Positions 1 through 7,188 of a DNA stretch of 11,142 nt are shown in pieces. The stretch is from Leptolinea sp964404415. Lineage in GTDB: Bacteria > Chloroflexota > Anaerolineae > Anaerolineales > Anaerolineaceae. The notes beneath the pieces were generated by a model. It was not told where the DNA came from. It made no database searches and was given only the letters and a program-made list of their open reading frames with translations. Every line of letters starts with the position of its first letter. Position 1 is the first letter of the stretch. Position numbers and translations under genes: made by a program. The stretch is from the NCBI GenBank assembly GCA_964404415.1, contig CAYOKC010000129.1, positions 1 to 11,142 of the forward strand. Direction: 5' to 3'.

Positions 1-1741
1 TTACCAACTCATTCTGCAGCATATTTCCTACCACATCAGAAAAATGCTCTAGGGTCTTGATCTGAACGAAATCGTGCCCGAAAATGCGCTGCGCGGCGGG
101 AACATCTTCTTCCTGTCCGTTGAACACACATAGAACAGACACACCTTCCTGCCGCCCCTTATGCACTTCCTGCGCGGTATCGTTGATGCCAATGGCATCG
201 GCATATTCTACGGTAGCCGGGTTGAGCCGGTTCTTGGTGATCCCCTGCGCGTCATTGGGTTTCGCGTCAGACAGGATGATGAGGATCCGGTGGTCGCTTT
301 TGCTGCTTTTCATCAGGTGGAGAACTGTTTTGAACGCCAGCCCGTCGCGGTTGCAGCCGGCCGCACAATAATTAAACACATTCATGTTGTTGCGCGGTTC
401 AGTGTAGTCACGCAGCAGGTTGATAACGGTGAAGTTACTCTTATTAAAGAAGGAAAAGATGCGGACAGGGATCTGGCAGCGGGTCAGGCTTTCGGCGATG
501 ATATAGGCTTCGGCTGAGATGATCTCCTGCCGGTTCAATTGTGACCCGGACGCGTCGAGCAATATGTCGATGGTGAGATTACCCAGGTCGTCTTTGATGG
601 CGCGTTCAAACACGCGGTTTTCATTCAGGTACAACTTCTTCCATAGCCGCCCCGCCATGAGATTCCCGGTTCGTGACGGGTAACTCGTGGGCTGCAAATT
701 GACAAGCATCGTGTTCATGAGCTTGTTGGTGAGACGGGTGATGGCGCAATTGTAGCGGGCCGCGTTCTTTTCAAAATGCTTTTTGTTCTTTTCCCGCTGC
801 TTTGTCACTTCTTCACGGCGGGTGACGGCGGAAAAGGAGCGCCCGGTGATATCTTCCGCGGACGCGCGGGTGAAATGCAAATTGCAGTTGACGTGGTTGC
901 CAACGCACAGGGTGTTTTCCAACTGGCGGATACGGTCAGCCGGGTACATGGATGTGCCGAAGATTTGCTCGATCTCCGTCCGTTTCTTTTTCTGGCGGTG
1001 ATCAATAATGCTGTACCACTGGGTTATGGCGGAATTCTGGTGCACTTTTTCGCCGCTGAGTGTCACATCGCCATAAAAATCGGTGACGGCAGATTCGAGG
1101 TGGGTCTTCAGGAAGTACCCCGGATTGAACAGGTTGCTCTTTCCCAGATGGACGACCTCTTTGCTTTTTTTGACCAACGTATCCAGAATGATCTTCCCTT
1201 TTTCGCCGGGAGAAAAGTTGAAATAGGCGTCGATTACGCGCGTCATCTGCTGGATGATGCCGCCGGTATCCAGCGAGCCGTCAAATTCCAGGTCGTTGAG
1301 GATGCACAGAGACCGTTCGCAGAGTTCTGGGGTTTCGCCCAGCACGCGAAGGTAATGGGCTCGGCGAATCTCGTCCACCATGTAGTAGTCAGACGGTTCG
1401 ATAATCTTGTCGAGCACACGGCGGGCGAAGTCCTGGCGCAGGTAGGGTAAGACCAGCCTGTCAGCCCGTCCGCGGTCGTAGGCACAGTTTTCCAGTCCGA
1501 TCCAGACAAGTTCCCGGAAGAAGTGAAAATCATTGTCTTCGCGCAGATATTCGAAGTATTTTTCCAACTCGGGGTAATCGTAGTATTTGTGAACGGCACC
1601 GGCGATGAAATTCCAGTACAAGTCGGCGCGGCCGCTGGCATCGTAAAACTTGATATCCGGTTGGATGGCGTAATCGTCCGCCGCGGTCCAGATGATGTTG
1701 GACGCCCGTTTGCGTTCGTTATCGGCCTGACGGGTTGTCAT
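1..1741 (-). CDS. NorD-like VWA-domain protein, 3' end cut by window edge
   Basis: At least 580 codons run without a stop from ATG 1741-1739 to position 1; the C-terminus lies outside the window. Residues 1 to about 385 form a charged, mostly helical region (FYDASGRADLYWNF near the start). From about 390 there is a von Willebrand A domain with a MIDAS: D396-A-S-G-S400, the NorD-type N464-R-D-G467 loop and S491-D-A-K-P-N-D497. The stretch around YADAIGINDTAQEV and QRIFGHDF also matches the NorD/CobT-like VWA family, often annotated 'nitric oxide reductase activation protein'. Such proteins bind a metal ion through MIDAS and link a client to a MoxR-type AAA+ ring. The ATG overlaps the stop of the ATPase gene (ATGA, 1738-1741), so the two are translationally coupled. 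The client is unknown, and no nitric oxide reductase gene is visible. The family call is firm; the function is inferred. Confidence 0.9.
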   Translation of the reverse strand, partial: MTTRQADNERKRASNIIWTAADDYAIQPDIKFYDASGRADLYWNFIAGAVHKYYDYPELEKYFEYLREDNDFHFFRELVWIGLENCAYDRGRADRLVLPYLRQDFARRVLDKIIEPSDYYMVDEIRRAHYLRVLGETPELCERSLCILNDLEFDGSLDTGGIIQQMTRVIDAYFNFSPGEKGKIILDTLVKKSKEVVHLGKSNLFNPGYFLKTHLESAVTDFYGDVTLSGEKVHQNSAITQWYSIIDHRQKKKRTEIEQIFGTSMYPADRIRQLENTLCVGNHVNCNLHFTRASAEDITGRSFSAVTRREEVTKQREKNKKHFEKNAARYNCAITRLTNKLMNTMLVNLQPTSYPSRTGNLMAGRLWKKLYLNENRVFERAIKDDLGNLTIDILLDASGSQLNRQEIISAEAYIIAESLTRCQIPVRIFSFFNKSNFTVINLLRDYTEPRNNMNVFNYCAAGCNRDGLAFKTVLHLMKSSKSDHRILIILSDAKPNDAQGITKNRLNPATVEYADAIGINDTAQEVHKGRQEGVSVLCVFNGQEEDVPAAQRIFGHDFVQIKTLEHFSDVVGNMLQNELV

Positions 1742-2652
1742 TTCGAAAAGATGGCTTCCCTTCCCGGCGACGCGGGTATGCGCAGCCGGATGACATCTTC
1801 CACGATCTCACGCTCGAAAATGTCAAATGATTTGTTGGTGATTCCCATGCGCAGCGCGCGAATGGGGTCAAGCCCCTTGTTCATCAGATGGACGGCGGAG
1901 AGCATGCCGCGCAGATCGACGGATTTTGACGAAATTTCAGCGCTTTCACATTTTTTCTGCAGGTCCTGGAACAGCCCGATGAACTGCTCCATATACTCCG
2001 GCTTGAGATGGGGAAATTCGTGGACGAACAGTTTGCGCAGGTTTTCCGGGGTGATGCCCGGCATTTCGATGACCATGAACCGCGAGGCCAGCGCTTCGTT
2101 CAATTCGCGGGTGCCGGCATACCCGTAGTTCATGGTGGCGATGAAACGGGTGGCGCCATTGAGGGTGATCTTGTTGTAGCCGGGGACGTCAATAATGCGG
2201 CGGAAATCGAGGGTGGCGTGAAGCAGGGCGATGGCCTCGTTCTTGGCCATGTTGATCTCATCCAGCACGCCGAAGCCGCCGTACACGGCGCATTCATACA
2301 CCGGCCCGCGGCGCATCACCACCTGGCCGTTCTCGAAAGTATCGGTCCCGATGAGTGACGAGGAATCGGTGTTGACGTGGAACGCGATGTTCCACTCCGG
2401 ACGGCCGAAGGTGGCGCCCAGGTTTTCAGAGAGCACATTCTTGCCGGTGGCTTTGGGCCCTACCAGAAGCAGGTTCTCACCGCACAGCAGGGCGGTGATG
2501 GCCATCTCCCAGATCTCAATTCCGTAGTACCGGAAGCGGGGTTTGGGGATGCGGTAAGCCATTCCCGGGTCAACCTTGAAGTAGGTATGAAAATATTCAA
2601 TTTCGGAAATCAGACTTTCCCGAATGCCCTCCTGCCGCAGAAATTCCAGCAC
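1738..2652 (-). CDS. MoxR/NorQ-type AAA+ ATPase
   Basis: This 304-residue protein has Walker A G65-PKATG-K71-N72, Walker B V129-L-D131-E132-I-N, sensor-1 A172-T-M-N175 and a likely arginine finger in ASR191F. That order and length fit the MoxR/NorQ/CbbQ (AAA_5) ATPases. These form rings in the cytoplasm and use ATP to remodel or insert cofactors into a client, together with a VWA partner. The partner is the next gene, overlapping by 4 bases. The start is GTG (2652-2650), chosen because TAAGGAG lies 6 bases upstream and because the reading starts well before Walker A. In Walker A the usual second glycine is replaced (GPKATGKN), which is tolerated in this family. The leader carries an 8-bp dyad. 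The client cannot be named: no nor, cbb or mox structural gene is present. Confidence 0.93.
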   Translation of the reverse strand: MLEFLRQEGIRESLISEIEYFHTYFKVDPGMAYRIPKPRFRYYGIEIWEMAITALLCGENLLLVGPKATGKNVLSENLGATFGRPEWNIAFHVNTDSSSLIGTDTFENGQVVMRRGPVYECAVYGGFGVLDEINMAKNEAIALLHATLDFRRIIDVPGYNKITLNGATRFIATMNYGYAGTRELNEALASRFMVIEMPGITPENLRKLFVHEFPHLKPEYMEQFIGLFQDLQKKCESAEISSKSVDLRGMLSAVHLMNKGLDPIRALRMGITNKSFDIFEREIVEDVIRLRIPASPGREAIFSK

Positions 2653-2658
2653 AGTCCA

Positions 2659-2665
2659 CTCCTTA
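2659..2665 (-). promoter_or_regulatory. Shine-Dalgarno of the AAA+ ATPase gene
   Basis: TAAGGAG on the minus strand sits 6 bases before GTG 2652-2650. It decides the non-ATG start of the ATPase and predicts strong initiation for the ATPase-VWA pair. Confidence 0.8.
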
Positions 2666-2684
2666 CAACTAATTAATTGAGAAT

Positions 2685-2706
2685 TATTAGTATACTTTTA
2701 CTAATA
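2685..2706. promoter_or_regulatory. Operator-like dyad upstream of the ATPase gene
   Basis: The arms TATTAGTA (2685-2692) and TACTAATA (2699-2706) are perfect inverted repeats of 8 bp around a 6-base spacer (TACTTT). The dyad lies 20 bases upstream of the ribosome binding site. AT-rich arms with short spacing look like a dimeric regulator site rather than a terminator, since there is no GC-rich stem. No regulator gene is in the window. The operator role is inference. Confidence 0.4.
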
Positions 2707-2780
2707 TATTCAATATTAAAATTTACTTTCCGCTGTGGCGCAATGTATGAAATACACAGTTTCACTGGACGTTTTTCCCC

Positions 2781-2786
2781 ATTATA
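2781..2786 (-). promoter_or_regulatory. Possible -10 box for the ATPase-VWA operon
   Basis: A perfect TATAAT reads on the minus strand. No good -35 lies 16-18 bases upstream, so the call is weak. If real, the leader would be about 120 bases long and would contain the 2685-2706 dyad. Confidence 0.22.
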
Positions 2787-2851
2787 CGGCGTTATAAATG
2801 TGACATTGTATTAGACTCTTCCGGGACTGGCCGGATTGACGGAGTTCACGG

Positions 2852-3574
2852 TTATCTTACCGTTACGCTGACCGTTTCCTGCCCGATCTGCACCGAGCCG
2901 GGGTCGGTCAACAAAACGACCTGTACACTGTACTGGCCCGCGGGCAGGGGGATATCCGATTGCCAGGGCACATCCTGCGTGAAGACTTCGCCGGCTTTGA
3001 GCGTCAGCGGAACCTCAAAAAGCATGATGGCGCCGGCTTCACCCTGAAGGGAAGCCAGTATGCCAAATTTCATGGCCGGCATGGCGGCGCCGTTACGGTT
3101 GTCCACTTCGGCGTGGATCACAGCGGGTGACGTGGGAGTGATCTCCGGCGGGGTGACCACAAGGCTGATCACCGGTTGACTATACACTAAGGGTGTCTTC
3201 GCGCTGGCTACCTCGATGTTCTGTTCATCCAGCAGGACCAGCCGCAGTTCATAGTTACCGTCCGCATCGTTGATATCCACCTTCCAGGGGATGTCCTGGT
3301 CGAGGGATTGCCCGGCAGGCAGGTTGACCGGCACCTGATGGATGGAGAACATGGATAGGCCGCCGTTTTCCTTCGCGTAGCCGATCGCCAGTGAATGGTT
3401 GGCCCAGTCCGTATTGCCGGTGTTTTTGGCGTGGATGTGCAGGGTGGCGTCGCTGTTGGGTGAGACGGTCAACGGGTTGAGGGAGATGGTGAGTTCGGGC
3501 GGGGCTGGAGGAGTGAACAGGCCGCAGGCAAGGGTTATGAACGCGAGGGTAAGCAGGATGGACAGTCTCTTCAT
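2852..3574 (-). CDS. Secreted lipoprotein with two duplicated Ig/CARDB-like domains
   Basis: The 240-residue product begins with MKR, then a hydrophobic stretch and ITLAC17G, a plausible though imperfect lipobox (Thr at -3), so it is probably anchored outside the membrane at Cys17. The rest is beta-rich and contains an internal duplication: residues about 27-131 and 134-240. Both halves have the same layout, including D94-IPWKVDI and D201-VPWQSDI followed by G-N/Q-Y and VLL. This resembles CARDB-type bacterial Ig-like folds that bind partners or carbohydrate at the cell surface. No catalytic motif is seen. GGAGG (3582-3586) stands 7 bases before the ATG. It lies 182 bases downstream of the nucleoside hydrolase stop and 199 bases upstream of the ATPase gene, all on the same strand. 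The specific role is unknown. Confidence 0.8.
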   Translation of the reverse strand: MKRLSILLTLAFITLACGLFTPPAPPELTISLNPLTVSPNSDATLHIHAKNTGNTDWANHSLAIGYAKENGGLSMFSIHQVPVNLPAGQSLDQDIPWKVDINDADGNYELRLVLLDEQNIEVASAKTPLVYSQPVISLVVTPPEITPTSPAVIHAEVDNRNGAAMPAMKFGILASLQGEAGAIMLFEVPLTLKAGEVFTQDVPWQSDIPLPAGQYSVQVVLLTDPGSVQIGQETVSVTVR

Positions 3575-3756
3575 GGTTAAGCCTCCAATGGATTGATTTT
3601 CCCCGAATGATGTGGAGCAGTTTGGAACCGGTGTAGAAATCTGTTTCCCCGAGTCTATGGACCCTGTGATCAGCCGGATAAATTAATTTAATCTCGCATC
3701 TGTACTGTGGTCAATGTAACCACAACCAGATGCTCTGCATCTTGCTGGATTTCTTT

Positions 3757-5244
3757 TTAAGAGGAAGTTTTTTGCAAATAACCACTGTCAACACCGTAAT
3801 CACCCACACTCTCGAAAAAAAGCAAACCGACACCCTGTAATTCGAAGAAGTCACGACCAAAACCACAGACACCCTGCTTGTTGATCTCTGCAAATTCGTA
3901 CCGGTTGGTGTTGGCCATCCCTATAAATACATAGTCGCCGGAGCAGGGCAGGGTGTCTATAAAAAAGGTACCACATGGGATACCGGTAGTACAGGTACCG
4001 GAAAATATTACCGTGACCTGAAAAGTGAGATCGCCATTATGACTGGTTCCAGACCATGTTCCCTTTAAAGAAGAAAGATCAACTGTTTGTAAGTCAGGTT
4101 GAGTGTTCAGTGTATCGAGAAATATTTTTTTAAATCTGTCGGCTTCAGCAGTGACAGCTACTTGTATTTCCGGGCATCCGTCCTTCTCTATTGTCCGACC
4201 ACTTTCTGCGCCTTCGTTTTCCACAACGCAGATGGGATATTTCTGGTATGTTGCCAGACTAATGTCAGAAAGTATTGCGGCTGATAACGGGTCCCAGAAA
4301 TAATACGTGCCGGATTGAATGGAAGCCTGCATCTGATTCATAACAGAGTAAATAAATTTGGATGTGTTTGTTTTCTGGTTTTTCTCCAACTCCTGGAAAA
4401 ACTCCATGGTCAGAGGTGTTTGGTTAGTTACATCCAGACTTACCAGTGTGACAGGAATCCCGGAAGCAAATACCACATTCGCCGCGTGAGGATCAATAAA
4501 GATGTTCCATTCAGCCGCGGAATTCCCGGGAACACTTCCTCCCAAATTTCCAGGTACCTGTACTGCGCCACCCATGACAAAGATTCCTGCAATTTTTTCG
4601 CCCAATTCCGGAGACGATTGAAGCGCATGCGCTACGTTAGTCAGTGGACCTAATGTTAGCAGGGTAGTTTTTTCAGCAGAAGAAAGGGTTGTTTGGGTCA
4701 ACAACTGGATCGCGTCAATACCTGCTCCGGGATTGACCGAAGCTGACAGTGACTGATTTGCCAGACTGTCTACAAAATTTCGCCAGTCTTGTGGAAAGGT
4801 GTGATTCCCTTGAAGTGGTTCTTCTGGTCCGCACGCGACCGGGATGGGAACATGTTGTGCCAGAGTGATCAACCCCAGAGCATTTTTTATACCTGCATCA
4901 CAGTGGGCTTCACCTGCACCTGTGACTGTTATGGCACGCACATTAATGTCGGTGCGCAGCAAGAGATAGAGGATGGCCATCCAATCATCAACGGCCATAT
5001 CCGTGTCGATTATGACATCAAGGTTCAGTTTATTGACAAAACTTGTCTCTTGTGGCCTTACAGGTACCGTTGTTAACGTATAAGCAGGCTTTGAGGCCAG
5101 CTTGTACATGGGTGCGAAAACCTGCGTGGGAAAAAGAACGTGTTCAGGCATACATGTGCCTGAACACGATACCAGGCATAGTATTGCTGAACCAAGAATC
5201 AAAATGCGAAACCGGAACGAATACCTGTGGAGGTATGTTTCCAT
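3757..5244 (-). CDS. Lipoprotein nucleoside hydrolase with an extra C-terminal domain
   Basis: This 495-residue protein has a clear lipoprotein signal: positive N-terminus, hydrophobic core and lipobox L24-V-S-C27. Residues about 73-385 are an inosine-uridine type nucleoside hydrolase, which cleaves the N-glycosidic bond of ribonucleosides using a Ca2+ held by aspartates. Visible parts are D80-T-D82-MAV-D86-D87 (the family's N-terminal Asp cluster), LTLGPLTNVA (196-205), MGG (224-226), E245-W246-N247 with DPHAA (251-255), and W317-D318-P. EWN and WD match the purine-specific (IAG) type rather than the EFN/HD of the broad CU type. Residues about 386-495 are an added beta-rich domain starting SLKGTWSGTS, with Cys418, 424, 434 and 460, possibly in disulfides. 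The start is supported by AGGAG (5251-5255). An extracellular nucleoside-salvage role is inferred. Confidence 0.9.
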   Translation of the reverse strand: METYLHRYSFRFRILILGSAILCLVSCSGTCMPEHVLFPTQVFAPMYKLASKPAYTLTTVPVRPQETSFVNKLNLDVIIDTDMAVDDWMAILYLLLRTDINVRAITVTGAGEAHCDAGIKNALGLITLAQHVPIPVACGPEEPLQGNHTFPQDWRNFVDSLANQSLSASVNPGAGIDAIQLLTQTTLSSAEKTTLLTLGPLTNVAHALQSSPELGEKIAGIFVMGGAVQVPGNLGGSVPGNSAAEWNIFIDPHAANVVFASGIPVTLVSLDVTNQTPLTMEFFQELEKNQKTNTSKFIYSVMNQMQASIQSGTYYFWDPLSAAILSDISLATYQKYPICVVENEGAESGRTIEKDGCPEIQVAVTAEADRFKKIFLDTLNTQPDLQTVDLSSLKGTWSGTSHNGDLTFQVTVIFSGTCTTGIPCGTFFIDTLPCSGDYVFIGMANTNRYEFAEINKQGVCGFGRDFFELQGVGLLFFESVGDYGVDSGYLQKTSS

Positions 5245-5644
5245 GGATTTCTCCTAAAAAGTTCAGGTGTAATTTTCTCACCTGTGACAGTTGCTGATCC
5301 GCTGACTTGACCTATTGCAGCATGTTGACTGAGATCGACTGCATGCCTATATCCGCTAATGGGTGATCCTGCTTCAGCCATAATTCCCATAATCCTTTTC
5401 CATTCGCATAATTTTCGATTTTCCACCCCAAACCGCGGAGCAAGAAAACATTTTGTCTCATAACCTCTTCTTATCTGACTTAATGATTAAATCAACCCGT
5501 CGGATACAAATAGCGATGAACGCCTGCTGTTTTATATGCGTATGTTGTGAGGAGCCTTTTATCGATGTTAGTATGGCATTTACACGCGGGAAATACAATA
5601 TTCAAATTTACTCAGACATTGACGGGCCAAGCAGTAGGTCGACA
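5245..5644. other. Intergenic stretch upstream of the nucleoside hydrolase
   Basis: About 400 bases hold no convincing gene. On the minus strand a 49-codon frame (ATG 5461-5459 to TAG 5314-5312, starting MRQNVFLLRG) has AGAGG only 2 bases before its ATG, too close for a normal ribosome binding site. A second minus-strand frame, open from about 5480 to 5199, overlaps the hydrolase start and looks like chance. A 6-bp inverted repeat (CAGGTG 5264-5269, CACCTG 5279-5284) lies just above the hydrolase ribosome binding site and could be a leader hairpin. No strong promoter was recognised. Confidence 0.4.
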
Positions 5645-5823
5645 TGGATTATAGTAGCGCCAGCGGGTGCGTTGACTGGATCAGCGGCTGGTTCGGCACC
5701 GGTGTTGACCGGGGAATCGCGCTGGTTTTCACGTTGACCGGCCTCACCGGGTTGACAGTCTCCCTGTTTGCGATGCGCAATCGCAGTTTCCAGGTGGAGA
5801 TAGAGAATTTCTGGATGTTGTGA
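5645..5823 (+). pseudogene. Frameshifted C-terminal remnant of an MFS-type transporter
   Basis: Frame starting at 5644 reads GWFGTGVDRGIALVF, then the hydrophobic LTGLTGLTVSLFAMR, and ends NFWML at TGA 5821-5823. This looks like the last membrane helix and cytoplasmic tail of a DHA3-like major facilitator. Just upstream the matching residues (APAGALTGS, about 5657-5683) continue in the +1 neighbouring frame, so the remnant carries a frameshift near 5680-5690. A stop (TAG 5635-5637) closes the downstream frame upstream. No more of the transporter is recognisable to the left, so only about 60 codons survive. Family assignment is from pattern memory, not a search. Confidence 0.5.
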
Positions 5824-5875
5824 TTTTGTTAATGGGTTCATGATTTCGGATATGTAGCGGATTGAAGGTGTTTTA

Positions 5876-5908
5876 AAACCCTAAGAGTTTCAAAAACCCT
5901 TAGGGTTT
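5876..5908. repeat. Array hairpin 1 (one arm mutated)
   Basis: Left arm AAACCCTAAGAGTTT, spacer CAA, right arm AAACCCTTAGGGTTT. One mismatch (A for G) in the left arm weakens the 15-bp stem relative to the other two copies. Confidence 0.8.
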
Positions 5909-5983
5909 ATATTGCCGGTTGACCGGCGTCACCGGGTTGACAGTCTCCCTGTTTGCGATGCGCAATCGCAGTTTCCAGGTGGA

Positions 5984-6083
5984 NNNNNNNNNNNNNNNNN
6001 NNNNNNNNNNNNNNNNNNNNNNNNNNNNNNNNNNNNNNNNNNNNNNNNNNNNNNNNNNNNNNNNNNNNNNNNNNNNNNNNNNN
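5984..6083. other. Assembly gap of 100 N
   Basis: Exactly 100 N. By aligning flanks to the complete unit, sequence stops at unit offset 65 and resumes at offset 138, so the true gap is about 73 bases plus any whole number of repeat units. Confidence 0.97.
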
Positions 6084-6087
6084 TTTA

Positions 6088-6120
6088 AAACCCTAAGGGT
6101 TTCAAAAACCCTTAGGGTTT
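6088..6120. repeat. Array hairpin 2
   Basis: Left arm AAACCCTAAGGGTTT (6088-6102), spacer CAA, right arm AAACCCTTAGGGTTT (6106-6120): a perfect 15-bp inverted repeat. Each arm is itself a palindrome around one central base. Confidence 0.85.
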
Positions 6121-6280
6121 ATATTGCCGGTTGACCGGCCTCACCGGGTTGACAGTCACCCTGTTTGCGATGCGCAATCGCAGTTTCCAGGTGGAGATAG
6201 AGAATTTCTGGATGTTGTGATTTTGTTAATGGGTTAATGGGTTCATGATTTCGGATATGTAGCAGATTGAAGGTGTTTTA

Positions 6281-6313
6281 AAACCCTAAGGGTTTCAAAA
6301 ACCCTTAGGGTTT
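6281..6313. repeat. Array hairpin 3
   Basis: Identical to hairpin 2: arms 6281-6295 and 6299-6313 with spacer CAA. It directly precedes the diverged last transporter-tail copy. There is no T-run, so it is not a standard terminator. Confidence 0.85.
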
Positions 6314-6323
6314 ATATTGCCGG

Positions 6324-6425
6324 TTGACCGGTATCACCGGGTTGACAGTCACATTGTTCGCGATGCGTACCCGTAATTACCGCGTGCTGGCGGAGAATTA
6401 CGAGAGGGTGTGTATTCTGGCGTAA
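6324..6425 (+). pseudogene. Diverged fourth copy of the transporter C-terminus
   Basis: Reads LTGITGLTVTLFAMR then TRNYRVLAENYERV and ends at TAA 6423-6425. It lacks an own start and any upstream transporter sequence. The tail differs from the first copies (which end EIENFWML) and looks more like an intact transporter C-terminus, suggesting it is closer to the ancestral form. Confidence 0.5.
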
Positions 6426-6575
6426 CCGATGTGACTGATGTGCTGCTTTCCAAACGGACCTGTAAGACCAGGCATGGGCATTCCACCCGCTGGAAAATAT
6501 TCCAGGAAGGGATGGGCAACCATCTTACCCCGGGTGAATTTAAGCAGGTAAACGCGGAACGGGAAAAAGGTTACC

Positions 6576-7145
6576 TTATTTTTCCAAAAACAGGGTAATT
6601 GGTTTTAATTCCTGCATAACGGCTTGAATATCTGTGACCAGTGAATCTGAGCCGGATGACTGTTTGCCCCGTCCAACCTGACGAACAATCTGGATCTGCG
6701 GGCGCATGGCTATCGTTGATGACCAGCCGGTGCGTTTTTCAAGGATATCTTCCAACTCTGAGAGCCAGCGGTTCACGTTGACATCTTCCGCGCGGATGGG
6801 AGGCGCCAGAACGCGAACCTTCGGGTTATCGTTGACTACGGCTGACCGGCCCCACCAGTGCCATTCATATCCCTCAGCGGCATGAATCATTTCTTCGAAT
6901 GCGTCCATCTCACGGCACAATTTTGGGAATATCCGTTTCCAGGAGGCGAGATATTCCAGGTTAAAGCCGAAAACCAGGGCCTTGCTCTCGTCAAAAATAG
7001 GGCCGATATAACCGCCCCATTGAATATCGTCATCACGGTTGATGTCTTTGCAGAACCAGGGGTAGGGGTCTGCTTTCAAATTTACTATATCCAGCTTCCC
7101 CAGCACTTTTGTGGCAGCATCAGTCAAAACATTAAATGTGGTCAT
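6576..7145 (-). CDS. Hypothetical protein, 189 residues
   Basis: I do not recognise this protein. Translated from ATG 7145-7143 it is soluble-looking, without signal or membrane segment. It is rich in Trp (clusters at W95, W97-W98 in EWHWWGR) and acidic residues (D35, RDDDIQWGG around 37-45), with a conserved-looking LEDILEKRTGW (131-141). The frame stays open up to TTG 7211, but that start would lie inside the transporter-tail remnant on the other strand, so the ATG is preferred; the ribosome binding site is poor (AAGG close to the ATG). It sits between two transporter-tail remnants pointing the opposite way, with GC like the left half rather than the AT-rich block. A cargo gene inserted in the debris is possible. 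Confidence 0.6.
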   Translation of the reverse strand: MTTFNVLTDAATKVLGKLDIVNLKADPYPWFCKDINRDDDIQWGGYIGPIFDESKALVFGFNLEYLASWKRIFPKLCREMDAFEEMIHAAEGYEWHWWGRSAVVNDNPKVRVLAPPIRAEDVNVNRWLSELEDILEKRTGWSSTIAMRPQIQIVRQVGRGKQSSGSDSLVTDIQAVMQELKPITLFLEK

Positions 7146-7188
7146 AACCTTAGTGTATCCTAAAATGATCTGCTGGCCAGAGGGAGAT

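Larger units (their letters stand above)
5734..6425 (+). repeat. Tandem array of 185-193 bp units with transporter tail plus hairpin
   Basis: Units begin with TTGACCGG at 5734, 5919, 6131 and 6324. The first is 185 bp and the one at 6131 is 193 bp; the extra 8 bp are a tandem duplication of TAATGGGT near 6225-6240. Each unit carries the same coding-looking tail (LTG.TGLTV.LFAMR), then TTTCGGATATGTAGC and a hairpin of CCCTAAGGG type. Units are nearly identical apart from single-base changes; the last, from 6324, is clearly diverged. The assembly gap interrupts the second unit. Near identity points to recent amplification. Confidence 0.85.

Noticed and set aside
161..517. 118-codon plus-strand open frame
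   Set aside because: Antisense to the VWA domain; no ribosome binding site or motif.
776..1450. 224-codon plus-strand open frame
   Set aside because: It lies antisense to the VWA gene, whose minus frame is continuous with recognisable MIDAS motifs; the plus frame shows no family features.
1523..2128. 201-codon plus-strand open frame across the ATPase-VWA junction
   Set aside because: Antisense shadow of two well-supported overlapping genes.
5199..5426. 75-codon minus frame starting GTG upstream of the nucleoside hydrolase
   Set aside because: It overlaps the well-supported hydrolase start out of frame, lacks a ribosome binding site and resembles nothing known.
5876..6313. CRISPR array or telomere repeat
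   Set aside because: Units are about 190 bp and nearly identical throughout, with no spacers; CCCTAA occurs once per hairpin arm rather than in tandem.
6410..6598. 62-codon plus frame ending GYLIFPKTG
   Set aside because: It begins inside the transporter-tail remnant and ends antisense to the 189-residue gene; it is probably chance or debris.
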